NCBI RefSeq assembly: GCF_016028255.1
Contig: NZ_CP065707.1
Location: 1,193,001 to 1,257,000 of the forward strand
Reading direction: 5' to 3'
DNA length: 64,000 bases
Origin: Streptococcus oralis
GTDB lineage: Bacteria; Bacillota; Bacilli; Lactobacillales; Streptococcaceae
The notes beneath the pieces were generated by a model. It was not told the origin of the DNA, made no database searches, and saw nothing but the letters and a program-made list of their open reading frames with translations. Made by a program: the position numbers and the translations under genes. This document shows positions 35,252-44,356 of this stretch, piece by piece (position 1 is the first letter of the stretch; the number at the start of each line of letters is the position of its first letter).

Positions 35252-36535
35252 ATGTTAATAGAATTGAGGAGTATTTTTCGAAAAATCCCTTATAATTTTA
35301 GATTATTCGTAGCAGTGATTCTGCAAGGAATAGTTTCGGGTTTATCTGGTATATTTCTCCATTATCTTTTAGAGATGGTGGAGGGGCTAGCTTTTGGTCA
35401 GTCAGAGCACCATAGTGGATTTTTGACAGATGGAGTTTCCTCCTCACGGATAGGACTAAGTTTAATAATCGTGGGTCTTAGCTCGTCCTTAGTCTGGTAC
35501 TTCTTGCAAAAAGGGTCGAAGATTTATTCCATCAAAGCTCAGATGAAGGATGAGACTTCACAATACAAGCTTCATTTTTTAAGACAGCTATTTCATTCAA
35601 TTTGGCAGATTATTGCAGTTGGAGGGGGAGCGCCTATTGGCAAAGAAGCTGCGCCACGAGAGATTGGAACTCTATTTGCAGGGCCAATTGGAAAAATATG
35701 TATACTGTCTATGAAGGATCGCATCTTTCTCCTTGCTTGTGGTGCTGGTGCTGGTTTAGCGGCTGTCTATCAGGTTCCATTAACAAGTGTTTTCTTCGTT
35801 TTTGAGACTCTAGGAATTACTTTATCTATCAAGCGATTTGTCTTAGTCGGTTTGACTACCTATGTGTCAACCTATATAGCAGGCTGGGTTATTTCAGATC
35901 ATGCTCTCTACCAGATTCCAGCTATTGCATGGTCATTAAAGGAAGTGTGGTTTGCCCCTTTATTACTTCTCTTCTTAACCCCCCTAGCTTGGCTTTTTGG
36001 TCGTTTAAGTAAAGAAGTGTCTTCAAACAGGATAAAAGATAAACGAATACTTCTCACATTGCCTTCAGCTTTTCTTTTTCTTGTTGGTCTGGCAATTTAC
36101 TTTCCGCATCTACTTGGCAATGGACGCATGATGGCTCAGGAAATTTTAAATGGTAGCGATGGTAAAACAGTGCTTCTCATGTTTTTCCTAAAAGCAGTGG
36201 TCGTTCTTATTATCCTTTGGGCAGGGGCCTATGGTGGTACTCTTACGCCATCTTTTGCCTTGGGGATGGCTGGAGCTGCTCTCTTAGGCATGATTCTAGG
36301 TTTGGACAGCCAGCCAAGCATTTTGCTTTTGGGATCGGTTTGCTTTTTATCTGTGACCTTGAGGGCACCCATTTCTGCAACCGGATTAGTTATAGGTTTC
36401 ACTGGGCTAGGTATAGATTCTCTTCCGTATCTCTTAGTAACTGCTTTCCTGGCTTATGGTTTTGCAAAAGTGTTAGATCGCTTTCCTTGGGCTAGCATAC
36501 TGTGTAAGATGTCAAAGAACAAAGTAATTAGGTAG
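35252..36535 (+). CDS. ClC family chloride/anion channel or exchanger
   Basis: A 427-residue integral membrane protein of the voltage-gated chloride channel family with about ten hydrophobic segments. The selectivity motif near residue 130 reads Ile-Gly-Lys-Glu-Ala-Ala-Pro, a variant of Gly-Lys-Glu-Gly-Pro that keeps the gating Glu; the Gly-Gly-Thr-Leu-Thr-Pro-Ser-Phe-Ala-Leu-Gly motif lies near residue 329. It is short for an exchanger with no CBS domains. It follows punA by two bases, so it is probably read through from the operon; a role in purine salvage is not implied. Confidence 0.9.
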   Translation: MLIELRSIFRKIPYNFRLFVAVILQGIVSGLSGIFLHYLLEMVEGLAFGQSEHHSGFLTDGVSSSRIGLSLIIVGLSSSLVWYFLQKGSKIYSIKAQMKDETSQYKLHFLRQLFHSIWQIIAVGGGAPIGKEAAPREIGTLFAGPIGKICILSMKDRIFLLACGAGAGLAAVYQVPLTSVFFVFETLGITLSIKRFVLVGLTTYVSTYIAGWVISDHALYQIPAIAWSLKEVWFAPLLLLFLTPLAWLFGRLSKEVSSNRIKDKRILLTLPSAFLFLVGLAIYFPHLLGNGRMMAQEILNGSDGKTVLLMFFLKAVVVLIILWAGAYGGTLTPSFALGMAGAALLGMILGLDSQPSILLLGSVCFLSVTLRAPISATGLVIGFTGLGIDSLPYLLVTAFLAYGFAKVLDRFPWASILCKMSKNKVIR

Positions 36536-36937
36536 GAAATGCCCGTTTCTTCTAATCAAGGATTTATCTTAAAAGATTAAAAACTATTGTCAGTTTATCA
36601 ATAACTGTTTTAAATAAAAATGTAGTAGGCTTATCGGAGTCATGATTGAATACGATTTTTCCTAGCTATGAAATATAAAAATAAAAAAAAGAAAGGTAGA
36701 GCGAGATGTTCAGATTTGAACACGAGCGGAAAACTTTTCTAAAAAAATTGAAAGGTAGGTAGTTTGGGTTTGAATTGAACCCGTGCTGTTCTCCTATTTG
36801 TCATCAAAATTAAGAAAGAAAGGAATTGAACCCACCCTAAAAGCAGTGGGAAAAAGATAGTTGGTCTAGCGAGCATCGCTCACTGCACCCAACTCCTATT
36901 TTCCCTTTGCTTTTTGACGGGTTTGGTATCTTATATT
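36536..36937 (+). other. 402-base gap: imperfect repeats and a long hairpin before deoD
   Basis: No credible gene. GAAAGGTAG recurs at 36691 and 36750, and TTGAAC at 36716, 36775 and 36826 (periods 59 and 51), each followed by C-rich DNA, so the stretch is an imperfect tandem repeat. It ends in a long stem: 36848-36864 pairs with 36889-36905 (17 positions, 3 mismatches), and an inner AGCGA/TCGCT hairpin (36868-36880) sits in the loop. TTTGCTTTTT follows, so the hairpin could terminate transcription. Confidence 0.55.
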
Positions 36938-37648
36938 ATGTCTATCCATATTGCTGCTAAGCAGGGTGAAATTGCTGATAAAATTCTTCTTCCGGGGGAT
37001 CCTCTTCGTGCGAAATTTATTGCGGAGAATTTCCTTGAAGATGCTGTTTGTTTTAACGAAGTGCGTAACATGTTTGGTTACACTGGTACTTATAAGGGTC
37101 ACCGTGTATCTGTCATGGGAACTGGGATGGGGATGCCATCGATTTCGATTTATGCACGCGAGTTGATTGTGGACTACGGGGTGAAAAAATTGATCCGCGT
37201 GGGAACTGCGGGTTCGTTAAATGAGGATGTCCATGTCCGTGAATTGGTCTTGGCACAGGCTGCTGCAACTAACTCAAACATCATTCGCAACGACTGGCCA
37301 CAGTATGATTTCCCACAAATCGCTAGCTTTGATTTGCTAGATAAGGCCTACCATATCGCCAAAGAACTCGGTATGACAACCCACGTTGGGAACGTCTTGT
37401 CTTCAGATGTCTTTTACTCAAACTATTTTGAAAAGAACATCGAGCTTGGTAAATGGGGAGTCAAGGCTGTGGAGATGGAAGCAGCAGCTCTTTACTATCT
37501 TGCTGCCCAACACCACGTTGATGCACTTGCTATTATGACCATCTCCGATAGTTTGGTCAATCCAGATGAAGACACTACTGCAGAAGAACGCCAAAACACC
37601 TTCACCGATATGATGAAGGTTGGTTTGGAAACCTTGATTGCAGAGTAA
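36938..37648 (+). CDS. deoD: Purine nucleoside phosphorylase, hexameric DeoD type
   Basis: DeoD phosphorolyses adenosine, inosine, guanosine and deoxy forms. I start at ATG 36938 (236 residues), where the conserved Ser-Ile-His-Ile-Ala-Ala begins. Key segments are Leu-Pro-Gly-Asp-Pro-Leu-Arg-Ala near residue 18, Gly-Thr-Gly-Met-Gly-Met-Pro-Ser near 63, Val-Glu-Met-Glu-Ala-Ala-Ala near 178 and the catalytic Asp in Ile-Ser-Asp-Ser near 204. No Shine-Dalgarno sequence precedes the start. TGGTATCTT ends six bases before the ATG, so a leaderless or unusual start is possible. It is separated from punA by the ClC gene and a structured gap. Confidence 0.96.
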   Translation: MSIHIAAKQGEIADKILLPGDPLRAKFIAENFLEDAVCFNEVRNMFGYTGTYKGHRVSVMGTGMGMPSISIYARELIVDYGVKKLIRVGTAGSLNEDVHVRELVLAQAAATNSNIIRNDWPQYDFPQIASFDLLDKAYHIAKELGMTTHVGNVLSSDVFYSNYFEKNIELGKWGVKAVEMEAAALYYLAAQHHVDALAIMTISDSLVNPDEDTTAEERQNTFTDMMKVGLETLIAE

Positions 37649-37658
37649 AATGTAAACG

Positions 37659-37692
37659 AAAATCCTGATTTCAAGTGGAATCAGGATTTTTT
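37659..37692. terminator. Bidirectional terminator between deoD and pavA
   Basis: AAAATCCTGATT (37659-37670) pairs with AATCAGGATTTT (37679-37690). T runs stand on both strands. The stop codon of pavA (37681-37683, minus) lies inside the stem. Confidence 0.88.
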
Positions 37693-39336
37693 CATAGATG
37701 CGATTTTTTCGGGGTCTGGTGTGACACGGAGGGTCTTTTGTCCTGTGTAGGTTACAAAACCGGGTTTTCCTCCAGTTGGTTTGTTGAGTTTTTTGACTTC
37801 TATCATATCCACTTGCACGAGATTTGACAAGCGCCCTTTGGAGAAGTAGGCAGCTAGTTCGGCCGCATCTGTTTTAACTTCATCAGATGGATCAAGATTC
37901 CCTGAGATGACGACATGGCTTCCAGGGATGTCCTTGGCATGGAACCAAAGTTCCTCCTTGCGAGCCATTTTAAAGGTTAGTTCCTCGTTTTGCAGGTTAT
38001 TGCGTCCGACATAGATGATGGTCTTGCCATCGCTCGCCAGATATTGTTCTGGTTTTTTGCGTTTGTGGATTTTCTCCCGCTGTCTTCTTCGGATGAAACC
38101 TGTTTGGATCAATTCTTCACGGATTTCAGCGATTTCCTCCAGCCCAGCTTGGTTGAGAACCGTTTCAACGCTTTCCAGATAAAGAATGGTGGCCTTGGTT
38201 TCTTCAATCAGTTCAGTCAGATATTTGACAGCTTCTTTGAGCTTCTGGTAACGTTTAAAATAGCGTTGGGCATTCTGGCTGGGAGTTAGTGCCTTATCAA
38301 GAGCAATTGTGATAGGCTGATTGGTGTAGTAGTTGTCCAAGGTAACCTGATCTTGGTCATTAGGTACTTGGTGGAGGAAGGTTGTCAGCAATTCTCCTTT
38401 TTGACGAAACTCCTCAGCATTGTCTGTCGCCAGTAACTCTTTTTCTTGTTTTTTCAGCTTATGTCGATTTTTCTGAAGTTCATTTTCAACACGACGAATC
38501 AGTTCACTGGCTTGCTGCTTAACGCGGTCTCGTTCAGCCTTGTCCTTATAGTAGGTGTCCAGCAAGTCAGAAAGACTGGTAAAAGGCTCTCCTACACGAT
38601 TGGCAAAAGGAACTGGACTGAAAGAAGTCTCTGTTAGGTAAGGTTTGGTTTCTTGTCCAAAAAAGTGACGGAAAGTAGACAGTTTGTCATGAACCAATAG
38701 ACTTTCCAGTTCGTTTGCCGTATCTCGCCCCAAACCTTGAAAGAGACTTTGAAGATTTTTTGCAGTTAGTTCTTGGGTTTGCAGGATTTCAAAGAGCTTT
38801 TCATCCTTGACAGTAAAAGGATTGAGAGACTCGGTACTTGGTGGAGCGATATAGGTCGATCCAGGAAGCAAGGTGCGGTAGCTATTTTGTGAAAAGCCGA
38901 CGTGTTTGATGACTTCGAGGATTTTATGGCTACTTTTATCTACGAGGAGAATATTGCTGTGTTTGCCCATGATTTCGATAATCAGAGTCGCCTGAATATG
39001 ATCCCCAATTTCGTTTTTATTGGAAACGGTGATCTCCACGATACGGTCGTTTTCCACTTGCTCAATTGATTCAATCAGGGCACCTTGCAAATACTTTCTC
39101 AAAACCATGATAAAAGTAGAAGGTTGGGCTGGATTTTCAAAAGTCGTTTGCGTCAGCTGGACGCGACCAAAAACGGGATGAGCAGAGAGGAGCAGGCGAT
39201 GGCTTTGGCGATTGCTGCGGATTTGCAAGACCAACTCTTGTTCAAAAGGCTGATTGATTTTTTGGATGCGACCATTGACCAACTCTCTTCGCAATTCCTC
39301 AACCATGTGGTGTAAAAAAAATCCGTCAAATGACAT
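37681..39336 (-). CDS. pavA: Ribosome quality control factor RqcH / fibronectin-binding protein PavA
   Basis: This NFACT-family protein adds C-terminal Ala tails to nascent chains on split 50S subunits and was first described as the pneumococcal adhesin PavA, which lacks a signal peptide. I start at the ATG at 39336 (AAGGAG upstream), giving 551 residues; the frame runs nine codons further up without support. Order: NFACT-N (about 1-180, opening Ser-Phe-Asp-Gly-Phe-Phe), a helix-hairpin-helix part, a long coiled coil (about 270-420), and NFACT-R near 440-530 with Trp-Phe-His-Ala-Lys-Asp-Ile-Pro-Gly-Ser-His. It is divergent from ybeY. Confidence 0.95.
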   Translation of the reverse strand: MSFDGFFLHHMVEELRRELVNGRIQKINQPFEQELVLQIRSNRQSHRLLLSAHPVFGRVQLTQTTFENPAQPSTFIMVLRKYLQGALIESIEQVENDRIVEITVSNKNEIGDHIQATLIIEIMGKHSNILLVDKSSHKILEVIKHVGFSQNSYRTLLPGSTYIAPPSTESLNPFTVKDEKLFEILQTQELTAKNLQSLFQGLGRDTANELESLLVHDKLSTFRHFFGQETKPYLTETSFSPVPFANRVGEPFTSLSDLLDTYYKDKAERDRVKQQASELIRRVENELQKNRHKLKKQEKELLATDNAEEFRQKGELLTTFLHQVPNDQDQVTLDNYYTNQPITIALDKALTPSQNAQRYFKRYQKLKEAVKYLTELIEETKATILYLESVETVLNQAGLEEIAEIREELIQTGFIRRRQREKIHKRKKPEQYLASDGKTIIYVGRNNLQNEELTFKMARKEELWFHAKDIPGSHVVISGNLDPSDEVKTDAAELAAYFSKGRLSNLVQVDMIEVKKLNKPTGGKPGFVTYTGQKTLRVTPDPEKIASMKKS

Positions 39337-39366
39337 CGTTCTCTCCTTGTGATTGTATTCCATAGT

Positions 39367-39372
39367 ATTATA
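39367..39372 (-). promoter_or_regulatory. Extended -10 promoter of pavA
   Basis: The minus strand reads TGATATAAT, with TATAAT at 39372-39367, 31 bases before the pavA start. Confidence 0.6.
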
Positions 39373-39405
39373 TCAAAAAGGTAGAATAAAATCATGGAAA
39401 TATGG

Positions 39406-39411
39406 TATAAT
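39406..39411 (+). promoter_or_regulatory. Extended -10 promoter of ybeY-dgkA-era
   Basis: TATAAT preceded by TGG, 30 bases before ybeY and back to back with the pavA promoter. Confidence 0.65.
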
Positions 39412-39440
39412 AAAGCCAAGTAAAGAGAATCGAGAAGTAC

Positions 39441-39938
39441 ATGTATATTGAAATGGTAGATGAAACTGGTCAAGTTTCACAAGAAATCTTGCAACAAACC
39501 CAAGAAATTTTGGAATTTGCAGCCCAAAAAATAGGAAAAGAAGACAAGGAGATGGCAGTCACTTTTGTGACCAACGATCGTAGCCACGAACTCAACCTCG
39601 AGTACCGTGATACGGATCGTCCGACAGATGTCATCAGCCTTGAGTATAAACCAGAGTTGGATATTGCCTTTGATGAAGAGGATTTGCTTGAAAATCCTGA
39701 ATTAGTAGAGATGATGTCTGAGTTTGATGCCTATATTGGGGAACTTTTCATCTCTATCGATAAAGCACATGAGCAGGCTGAGGAATATGGTCACAGCTTT
39801 GAGCGTGAGATGGGCTTCTTGGCAGTACACGGCTTTTTACACATTAACGGCTACGATCACTACACTCCGGAAGAAGAAGCGGAGATGTTCGGTTTACAAG
39901 AAGAAATTTTGACAGCCTATGGACTCACAAGACAATAA
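39441..39938 (+). CDS. ybeY: Endoribonuclease YbeY
   Basis: YbeY is a zinc-dependent endoribonuclease needed for 16S rRNA 3'-end maturation and ribosome quality control. The 165-residue protein contains the metal site [11 protein letters not shown] (H-x3-H-x5-H, about residues 130-140) and the upstream Arg-Pro-Thr-Asp-Val-Ile-Ser segment. It leads the ybeY-dgkA-era operon and overlaps dgkA by 20 bases. Era acts in the same 16S 3'-end pathway. Confidence 0.96.
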   Translation: MYIEMVDETGQVSQEILQQTQEILEFAAQKIGKEDKEMAVTFVTNDRSHELNLEYRDTDRPTDVISLEYKPELDIAFDEEDLLENPELVEMMSEFDAYIGELFISIDKAHEQAEEYGHSFEREMGFLAVHGFLHINGYDHYTPEEEAEMFGLQEEILTAYGLTRQ

Positions 39939-40314
39939 ACGAAAATGGAAAAATCGTGACCTGGTATCCAGTTTAGAATTTGCCATCACAGGGATTCTGA
40001 CTGCGATCAAGGAAGAACGCAATATGCGAAAACATGCAGTGACGGCTCTAGTAGTTATCCTTGCAGGTTTTGTTTTTCAGGTGTCACGAATCGAATGGCT
40101 CTTTCTCCTAATGAGCATTTTCTTAGTAGTAGCCTTTGAGATTATAAACTCTGCTATTGAAAATGTGGTGGATCTAGCCAGTCACTATCACTTTTCTATG
40201 TTGGCAAAGAAAGCCAAGGACATGGCAGCAGGTGCCGTGCTTGTGGTTTCCCTTCTTGCCGCAGTGACAGGTGCACTTATCTTTCTCCCACGCATTTGGG
40301 ATTTACTATTTTAA
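39919..40314 (+). CDS. dgkA: Undecaprenol kinase / diacylglycerol kinase
   Basis: A 131-residue membrane kinase of the DgkA family; in Gram-positives the main substrate is undecaprenol, which restores the lipid carrier for wall synthesis. Three membrane segments are visible (about 43-60, 64-80, 105-125), with the catalytic Glu in Glu-Glu-Arg-Asn-Met-Arg (about residue 34) and the Glu-Ile-Ile-Asn-Ser-Ala-Ile-Glu motif (about 75). The start lies inside ybeY; era begins 16 bases after the stop. Confidence 0.94.
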   Translation: MDSQDNKRKWKNRDLVSSLEFAITGILTAIKEERNMRKHAVTALVVILAGFVFQVSRIEWLFLLMSIFLVVAFEIINSAIENVVDLASHYHFSMLAKKAKDMAAGAVLVVSLLAAVTGALIFLPRIWDLLF

Positions 40315-40330
40315 ACAATAAGAGGAAATT

Positions 40331-41230
40331 ATGACATTTAAATCAGGCTTTGTAGCCATTTTAGGACGTCCCAATGTTGGGAAGTCAACCTTTTTGAATC
40401 ACGTCATGGGGCAAAAGATTGCCATCATGAGTGACAAGGCGCAGACAACGCGCAATAAAATCATGGGTATTTACACCACGGATAAGGAGCAAATCGTCTT
40501 TATCGACACACCTGGAATTCATAAGCCTAAGACGGCTCTTGGAGATTTCATGGTGGAATCTGCCTACAGTACTCTGCGTGAAGTGGATACTGTTCTATTC
40601 ATGGTGCCAGCTGATGAGCCACGTGGTAAGGGCGACGATATGATTATTGAGCGTCTGAAAGCTGCTAAGGTTCCTGTGATTCTAGTGGTGAATAAGATTG
40701 ACAAGGTCCATCCAGACCAGCTTTTGGCTCAGATTGATGACTTCTGTAACCAGATGGACTTTAAGGAAATTGTTCCTATCTCAGCCCTTCAGGGAAATAA
40801 CGTTTCTCATCTAATCGATATTTTGAGTGAGAATCTGGAGGAAGGTTTCCAGTACTTCCCATCTGATCAGATCACAGACCATCCTGAGCGTTTCTTGGTT
40901 TCAGAAATGATTCGTGAGAAGGTTCTCCATTTGACTCGTGAAGAGATTCCTCACTCAGTCGCAGTAGTAGTTGACTCTATGAAGCGTGACGAAGAGACAG
41001 ACAAGGTTCATATCCGGGCAACCATCATGGTTGAGCGCGATAGCCAAAAGGGCATCATCATCGGAAAAGGTGGCGCAATGCTCAAGAAAATTGGGACCAT
41101 GGCCCGTCGTGATATCGAACTCATGCTAGGGGACAAGGTTTTCCTAGAAACTTGGGTCAAGGTCAAGAAAAACTGGCGTGATAAAAAGCTAGATTTGGCT
41201 GACTTTGGCTATAATGAGAAAGAATATTAA
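40331..41230 (+). CDS. era: GTPase Era
   Basis: Era binds the 3' end of 16S rRNA and helps 30S assembly. The 299-residue protein has the G domain with G1 GRPNVGKS at residues 12-19, a G2 Thr in Ala-Gln-Thr-Thr-Arg, G3 Asp-Thr-Pro-Gly near 59, and G4 Asn-Lys-Ile-Asp near 122, then a C-terminal KH domain with Ile-Ile-Gly-Lys-Gly-Gly-Ala-Met near residue 235. All motifs are intact. It is in the operon with ybeY and dgkA, and mutM follows after 48 bases. Confidence 0.97.
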   Translation: MTFKSGFVAILGRPNVGKSTFLNHVMGQKIAIMSDKAQTTRNKIMGIYTTDKEQIVFIDTPGIHKPKTALGDFMVESAYSTLREVDTVLFMVPADEPRGKGDDMIIERLKAAKVPVILVVNKIDKVHPDQLLAQIDDFCNQMDFKEIVPISALQGNNVSHLIDILSENLEEGFQYFPSDQITDHPERFLVSEMIREKVLHLTREEIPHSVAVVVDSMKRDEETDKVHIRATIMVERDSQKGIIIGKGGAMLKKIGTMARRDIELMLGDKVFLETWVKVKKNWRDKKLDLADFGYNEKEY

Positions 41231-41278
41231 GTAGAGGTGGGCTCATGCCTGCTTCTTGTTTTTACGGAAGGAGGACTT

Positions 41279-42103
41279 ATGCCTGAATTACCAGAGGTTG
41301 AAACGGTTCGTCGTGGCTTAGAGAAATTAATTTTGGGAAAGAAGATTTCTAGTATAGAGATTGCTTATCCCAAGATGATTAAGACGGATTTGGACGAGTT
41401 TCAAAAGGAAGTGCCTGGCCAAGTAATTGAGTCCATGGGGCGCCGTGGCAAGTATCTGCTTTTCTACCTGACAGATAAGGTATTGATTTCCCATCTGCGG
41501 ATGGAGGGCAAGTATTTTTACTATCCGGACCAGGTTCCTGAACGCAAGCATGCCCATGTTTTCTTCCAGTTTGAGGATGGTGGGACGCTTGTTTATGAGG
41601 ATGTGCGCAAGTTTGGTACTATGGAACTGCTGGCGCCAGATCTTTTGGGCGCCTACTTTGTTTCTAAAAAATTAGGACCTGAGCCAAGAGAGCAGGACTT
41701 TGATTTGCAGGTCTTTCAAACTGCTCTAGCCAAGTCTAAAAAGCCTATCAAATCCCATCTCCTAGACCAGACCTTGGTAGCTGGTCTTGGCAATATCTAT
41801 GTGGATGAGGTCCTCTGGCGAGCTCAGGTTCATCCAGCTAGACCTTCCCAGACTTTGACGGTAGAAGAAGCGTCGGCTATTCATGACCAAACCATTGCTG
41901 TTTTGGGACAGGCAGTTGAAAAGGGCGGTTCCACCATTCGAACCTATACCAATGCCTTTGGGGAAGACGGAACCATGCAGGATTTCCATCAGGTCTATGA
42001 TAAGACTGGTCAAGAATGTGCACGCTGTGGAACTCTAATTGAGAAAATCCAATTAGGCGGACGTGGAACCCACTTTTGTCCAACTTGTCAAAGGAGAGAC
42101 TGA
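41279..42103 (+). CDS. mutM: Formamidopyrimidine-DNA glycosylase
   Basis: MutM (Fpg) excises 8-oxoguanine and formamidopyrimidines and nicks the abasic site. I start at ATG 41279 (GGAGG upstream), giving 274 residues with the catalytic P2 and E3 directly after Met, as the mechanism requires; the longer frame from 41237 would bury them. The H2TH domain and a four-Cys zinc finger (Cys-Ala-Arg-Cys near residue 245, then Cys-Pro-Thr-Cys) complete the protein. The stop codon shares one base with the coaE start. Confidence 0.97.
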   Translation: MPELPEVETVRRGLEKLILGKKISSIEIAYPKMIKTDLDEFQKEVPGQVIESMGRRGKYLLFYLTDKVLISHLRMEGKYFYYPDQVPERKHAHVFFQFEDGGTLVYEDVRKFGTMELLAPDLLGAYFVSKKLGPEPREQDFDLQVFQTALAKSKKPIKSHLLDQTLVAGLGNIYVDEVLWRAQVHPARPSQTLTVEEASAIHDQTIAVLGQAVEKGGSTIRTYTNAFGEDGTMQDFHQVYDKTGQECARCGTLIEKIQLGGRGTHFCPTCQRRD

Positions 42104-42708
42104 TGGGAAAAATTATCGGAATCACAGGAGGAATTGCTTCTGGTAAGTCAACTGTGACAAATTTCCTAAGAGAGCAAGGCTTTCAAGTGGTGGATGCTGA
42201 TGCAGTCGTCCATCAGCTACAAAGACCTGGTGGGCGTCTTTATCAGCTCTTAGTTCAGCACTTTGGACAGGAAATTCTCTTAGAAAATGGAGAACTCAAT
42301 CGCCCTCTCCTGGCTAGCCTCATCTTTTCAAATCCTGAGGAGCGGGAATGGTCTAAACAAACCCAAGGAGAGATTATTCGTGAGGAATTGACTGCACTGA
42401 GAGAACAGTTGGCTCAGACAGAAGCGATTTTTTTCATGGATATTCCCCTGCTTTTTGAACAGGACTACAGTGCTTGGTTTGATGAAACATGGCTGGTCTA
42501 TGTGGACTGTGATATACAACTAGAACGTTTCATGAAACGGGATCATCTTTCTAAAGAAGTAGCAGAGTCCCGTCTGGCCGCCCAGTGGTCTTTAGAAGAA
42601 AAGAAAAAATTGGCGAGTCATGTCCTGGACAACAATGGAAATCGAGATCAACTTCTAGATCAGGTATCTTTTCTGCTTGATGGAGGTGAACATGATGACA
42701 GAGATTAG
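42103..42708 (+). CDS. coaE: Dephospho-CoA kinase
   Basis: CoaE phosphorylates dephospho-CoA in the last step of CoA synthesis. The start at ATG 42103 gives 201 residues with the P-loop region Gly-Ile-Thr-Gly-Gly-Ile-Ala-Ser-Gly-Lys-Ser-Thr at residues 6-17, the Asp-Ala-Asp segment near 34 and Ile-Pro-Leu-Leu-Phe-Glu near 113. It overlaps mutM by one base and pmrA by 14, so this is a tightly coupled run. Confidence 0.96.
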   Translation: MGKIIGITGGIASGKSTVTNFLREQGFQVVDADAVVHQLQRPGGRLYQLLVQHFGQEILLENGELNRPLLASLIFSNPEEREWSKQTQGEIIREELTALREQLAQTEAIFFMDIPLLFEQDYSAWFDETWLVYVDCDIQLERFMKRDHLSKEVAESRLAAQWSLEEKKKLASHVLDNNGNRDQLLDQVSFLLDGGEHDDRD

Positions 42709-43903
42709 TTGGAAAGAGAATCTTCGTGTCGCCTGGTTCGGTAGTTTTCTAACGGGAGCTAGTATTTCCCTGGTCGTTCCTTTCATGCCTATCTTTGTAG
42801 AGCAGTTGGGAATCGAGAGTAACCAAGTTGCTTTCTATGCTGGATTAGCTATCTCAGTTTCGGCAGTTTCAGCAGCTTTGATTTCTCCTATCTGGGGTAT
42901 TCTTGCTGACAAATATGGTCGAAAGCCCATGATGATTCGAGCTGGGCTTGCTATGACCATCACCATGGGAGGCTTGGCCTTTGTGCCGAACATCTATTGG
43001 CTAATCTTTCTTAGATTACTAAATGGCGTATTTACAGGTTTCGTACCGAATGCGACAGCTTTAATAGCCAGTCAAGTTCCCAAGGATAAGTCTGGCTATG
43101 CTTTGGGGACTTTATCAACTGGAGTAGTAGCTGGAACCCTAACCGGGCCCTTTGTGGGTGGCTTGATTGCTGAAATTTTTGGTATTCGCAATGTCTTTTT
43201 ATTGGTGGGTGCTTTCCTATTTTTAGCTGCAATCCTAACCATTTTCTTCATCAAGGAAGATTTTCAACCAGTAGCTAAGGAGAAGGCTATCCCAACAAAA
43301 GAGTTGTTTAGTTCTATTAAACACTCTCATCTTTTGATTAACTTGTTTTTAACCAGCTTTGTCATTCAATTTTCAGCTCAATCAATTGGTCCCATTCTAG
43401 CTCTCTATGTTCGGGACTTAGGGCAGACTGAAAATCTCCTCTTTGTATCTGGTTTGATAGTATCCAGTATGGGATTTTCTAGCATGATGAGTGCTGGAGT
43501 GATGGGAAAACTAGGAGATAAGGTGGGAAATCATAGACTTTTAGTTGCAGCGCAGATTTATTCAGTCATCATTTACCTTCTTTGTGCCCATGCAACCAGC
43601 CCCCTTCAACTTGGCTTGTATCGTTTTCTCTTTGGTTTGGGAACGGGTGCTCTGATACCAGGTGTTAATGCATTGCTTAGTAAGATGACTCCCAAAGTAG
43701 GCATTTCAAGGATTTTTGCCTTTAACCAAGTCTTTTTCTACCTTGGGGGTGTTGTTGGTCCCATGACTGGTTCAGCAGTAGCAGGGCAATTCGGCTACCA
43801 CTCTGTTTTTTATGCGACAGCAGCCTGTGTAGCTTTCAGTTGTTTATTTAACTTAGTTCAATTTAGATCATTATTAAAAGTAAAGGAAATCTCGTGCGAG
43901 TAA
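42695..43903 (+). CDS. pmrA: Multidrug efflux MFS transporter PmrA
   Basis: PmrA is a 12-segment major-facilitator efflux pump that exports fluoroquinolones and dyes in pneumococcus. The 402-residue protein has the MFS motif A [11 protein letters not shown] between segments 2 and 3 (about residues 69-79) and the antiporter motif C region near residue 150. Two adjacent ATG codons (42692, 42695) fit the GGAGG at 42682-42686; I chose the second for spacing. The start lies inside coaE and the end overlaps rpmG. Confidence 0.93.
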
Positions 43904-44043
43904 AAATTAATCTCAAATGCTCCTCTTGTGGCAGTATTAATTACCTAACCAGTAAAAACTCCAAAACCCATCCAGACAAGATTGAGGTTTTAAAGTATTG
44001 TCCCAAGGAAAGAAAAGTAACCCTACATCTTGAATCTAAGTAG
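43894..44043 (+). CDS. rpmG: 50S ribosomal protein L33
   Basis: A 49-residue L33, too short for usual ORF cut-offs. It begins at GTG 43894, inside the end of pmrA (10 bases overlap), with AAAGGAA upstream. The sequence Met-Arg-Val-Lys-Ile-Asn-Leu is followed by C9 and C12; the C-terminal half has a single Cys (C36) in Tyr-Cys-Pro-Lys, then Thr-Leu-His. Thus three of the four zinc-ligand positions are Cys. secG follows 39 bases later. Confidence 0.92.
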
Positions 44044-44052
44044 AATTTATGG

Positions 44053-44058
44053 TAAAAT
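44053..44058 (+). promoter_or_regulatory. Extended -10 promoter of secG
   Basis: TAAAAT preceded by TGG, 25 bases before secG. Confidence 0.5.
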
Positions 44059-44082
44059 AATAGGGATTTTAAGGAGTTTGAT

Positions 44083-44316
44083 ATGTACAACCTATTATTA
44101 ACCATTTTATTAGTATTATCTGTTGTGATTGTGATTGCGATTTTCATGCAACCAACTAAAAACCAATCCAGCAATGTATTTGATGCCAGCTCAGGTGATT
44201 TGTTTGAACGTAGTAAAGCACGTGGTTTTGAAGCCGTGATGCAACGTTTGACAGGTATTTTAGTCTTTTTCTGGCTAGCCATTGCCTTAGCATTGACGGT
44301 ATTATCAAGTAGATAA
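44083..44316 (+). CDS. secG: Preprotein translocase subunit SecG
   Basis: SecG is the small non-essential subunit of SecYEG. The 77-residue protein has two membrane segments (about residues 2-20 and 52-74) with a polar loop containing Gln-Pro-Thr-Lys-Asn-Gln-Ser-Ser, the family pattern. AAGGAG precedes the ATG. It is followed by a terminator and a BOX repeat; the conserved neighbours rnr and smpB come next. Confidence 0.93.
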   Translation: MYNLLLTILLVLSVVIVIAIFMQPTKNQSSNVFDASSGDLFERSKARGFEAVMQRLTGILVFFWLAIALALTVLSSR

Positions 44317-44317
44317 G

Positions 44318-44356
44318 AAATGGGCAGGACTAGGTCTTTGCCTATTTTTATTTTTA
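44318..44356 (+). terminator. Terminator after secG
   Basis: GGGCA-GGAC pairs with GGTC-TTTGCCT (44322-44330 with 44334-44343), followed by a T-rich run. Its end abuts the BOX element. Confidence 0.65.

Noticed and set aside
36536..36937. A tRNA gene in the gap before deoD
   Set aside because: Only T-arm-like pieces on the minus strand are visible; no acceptor stem or anticodon arm can be formed.
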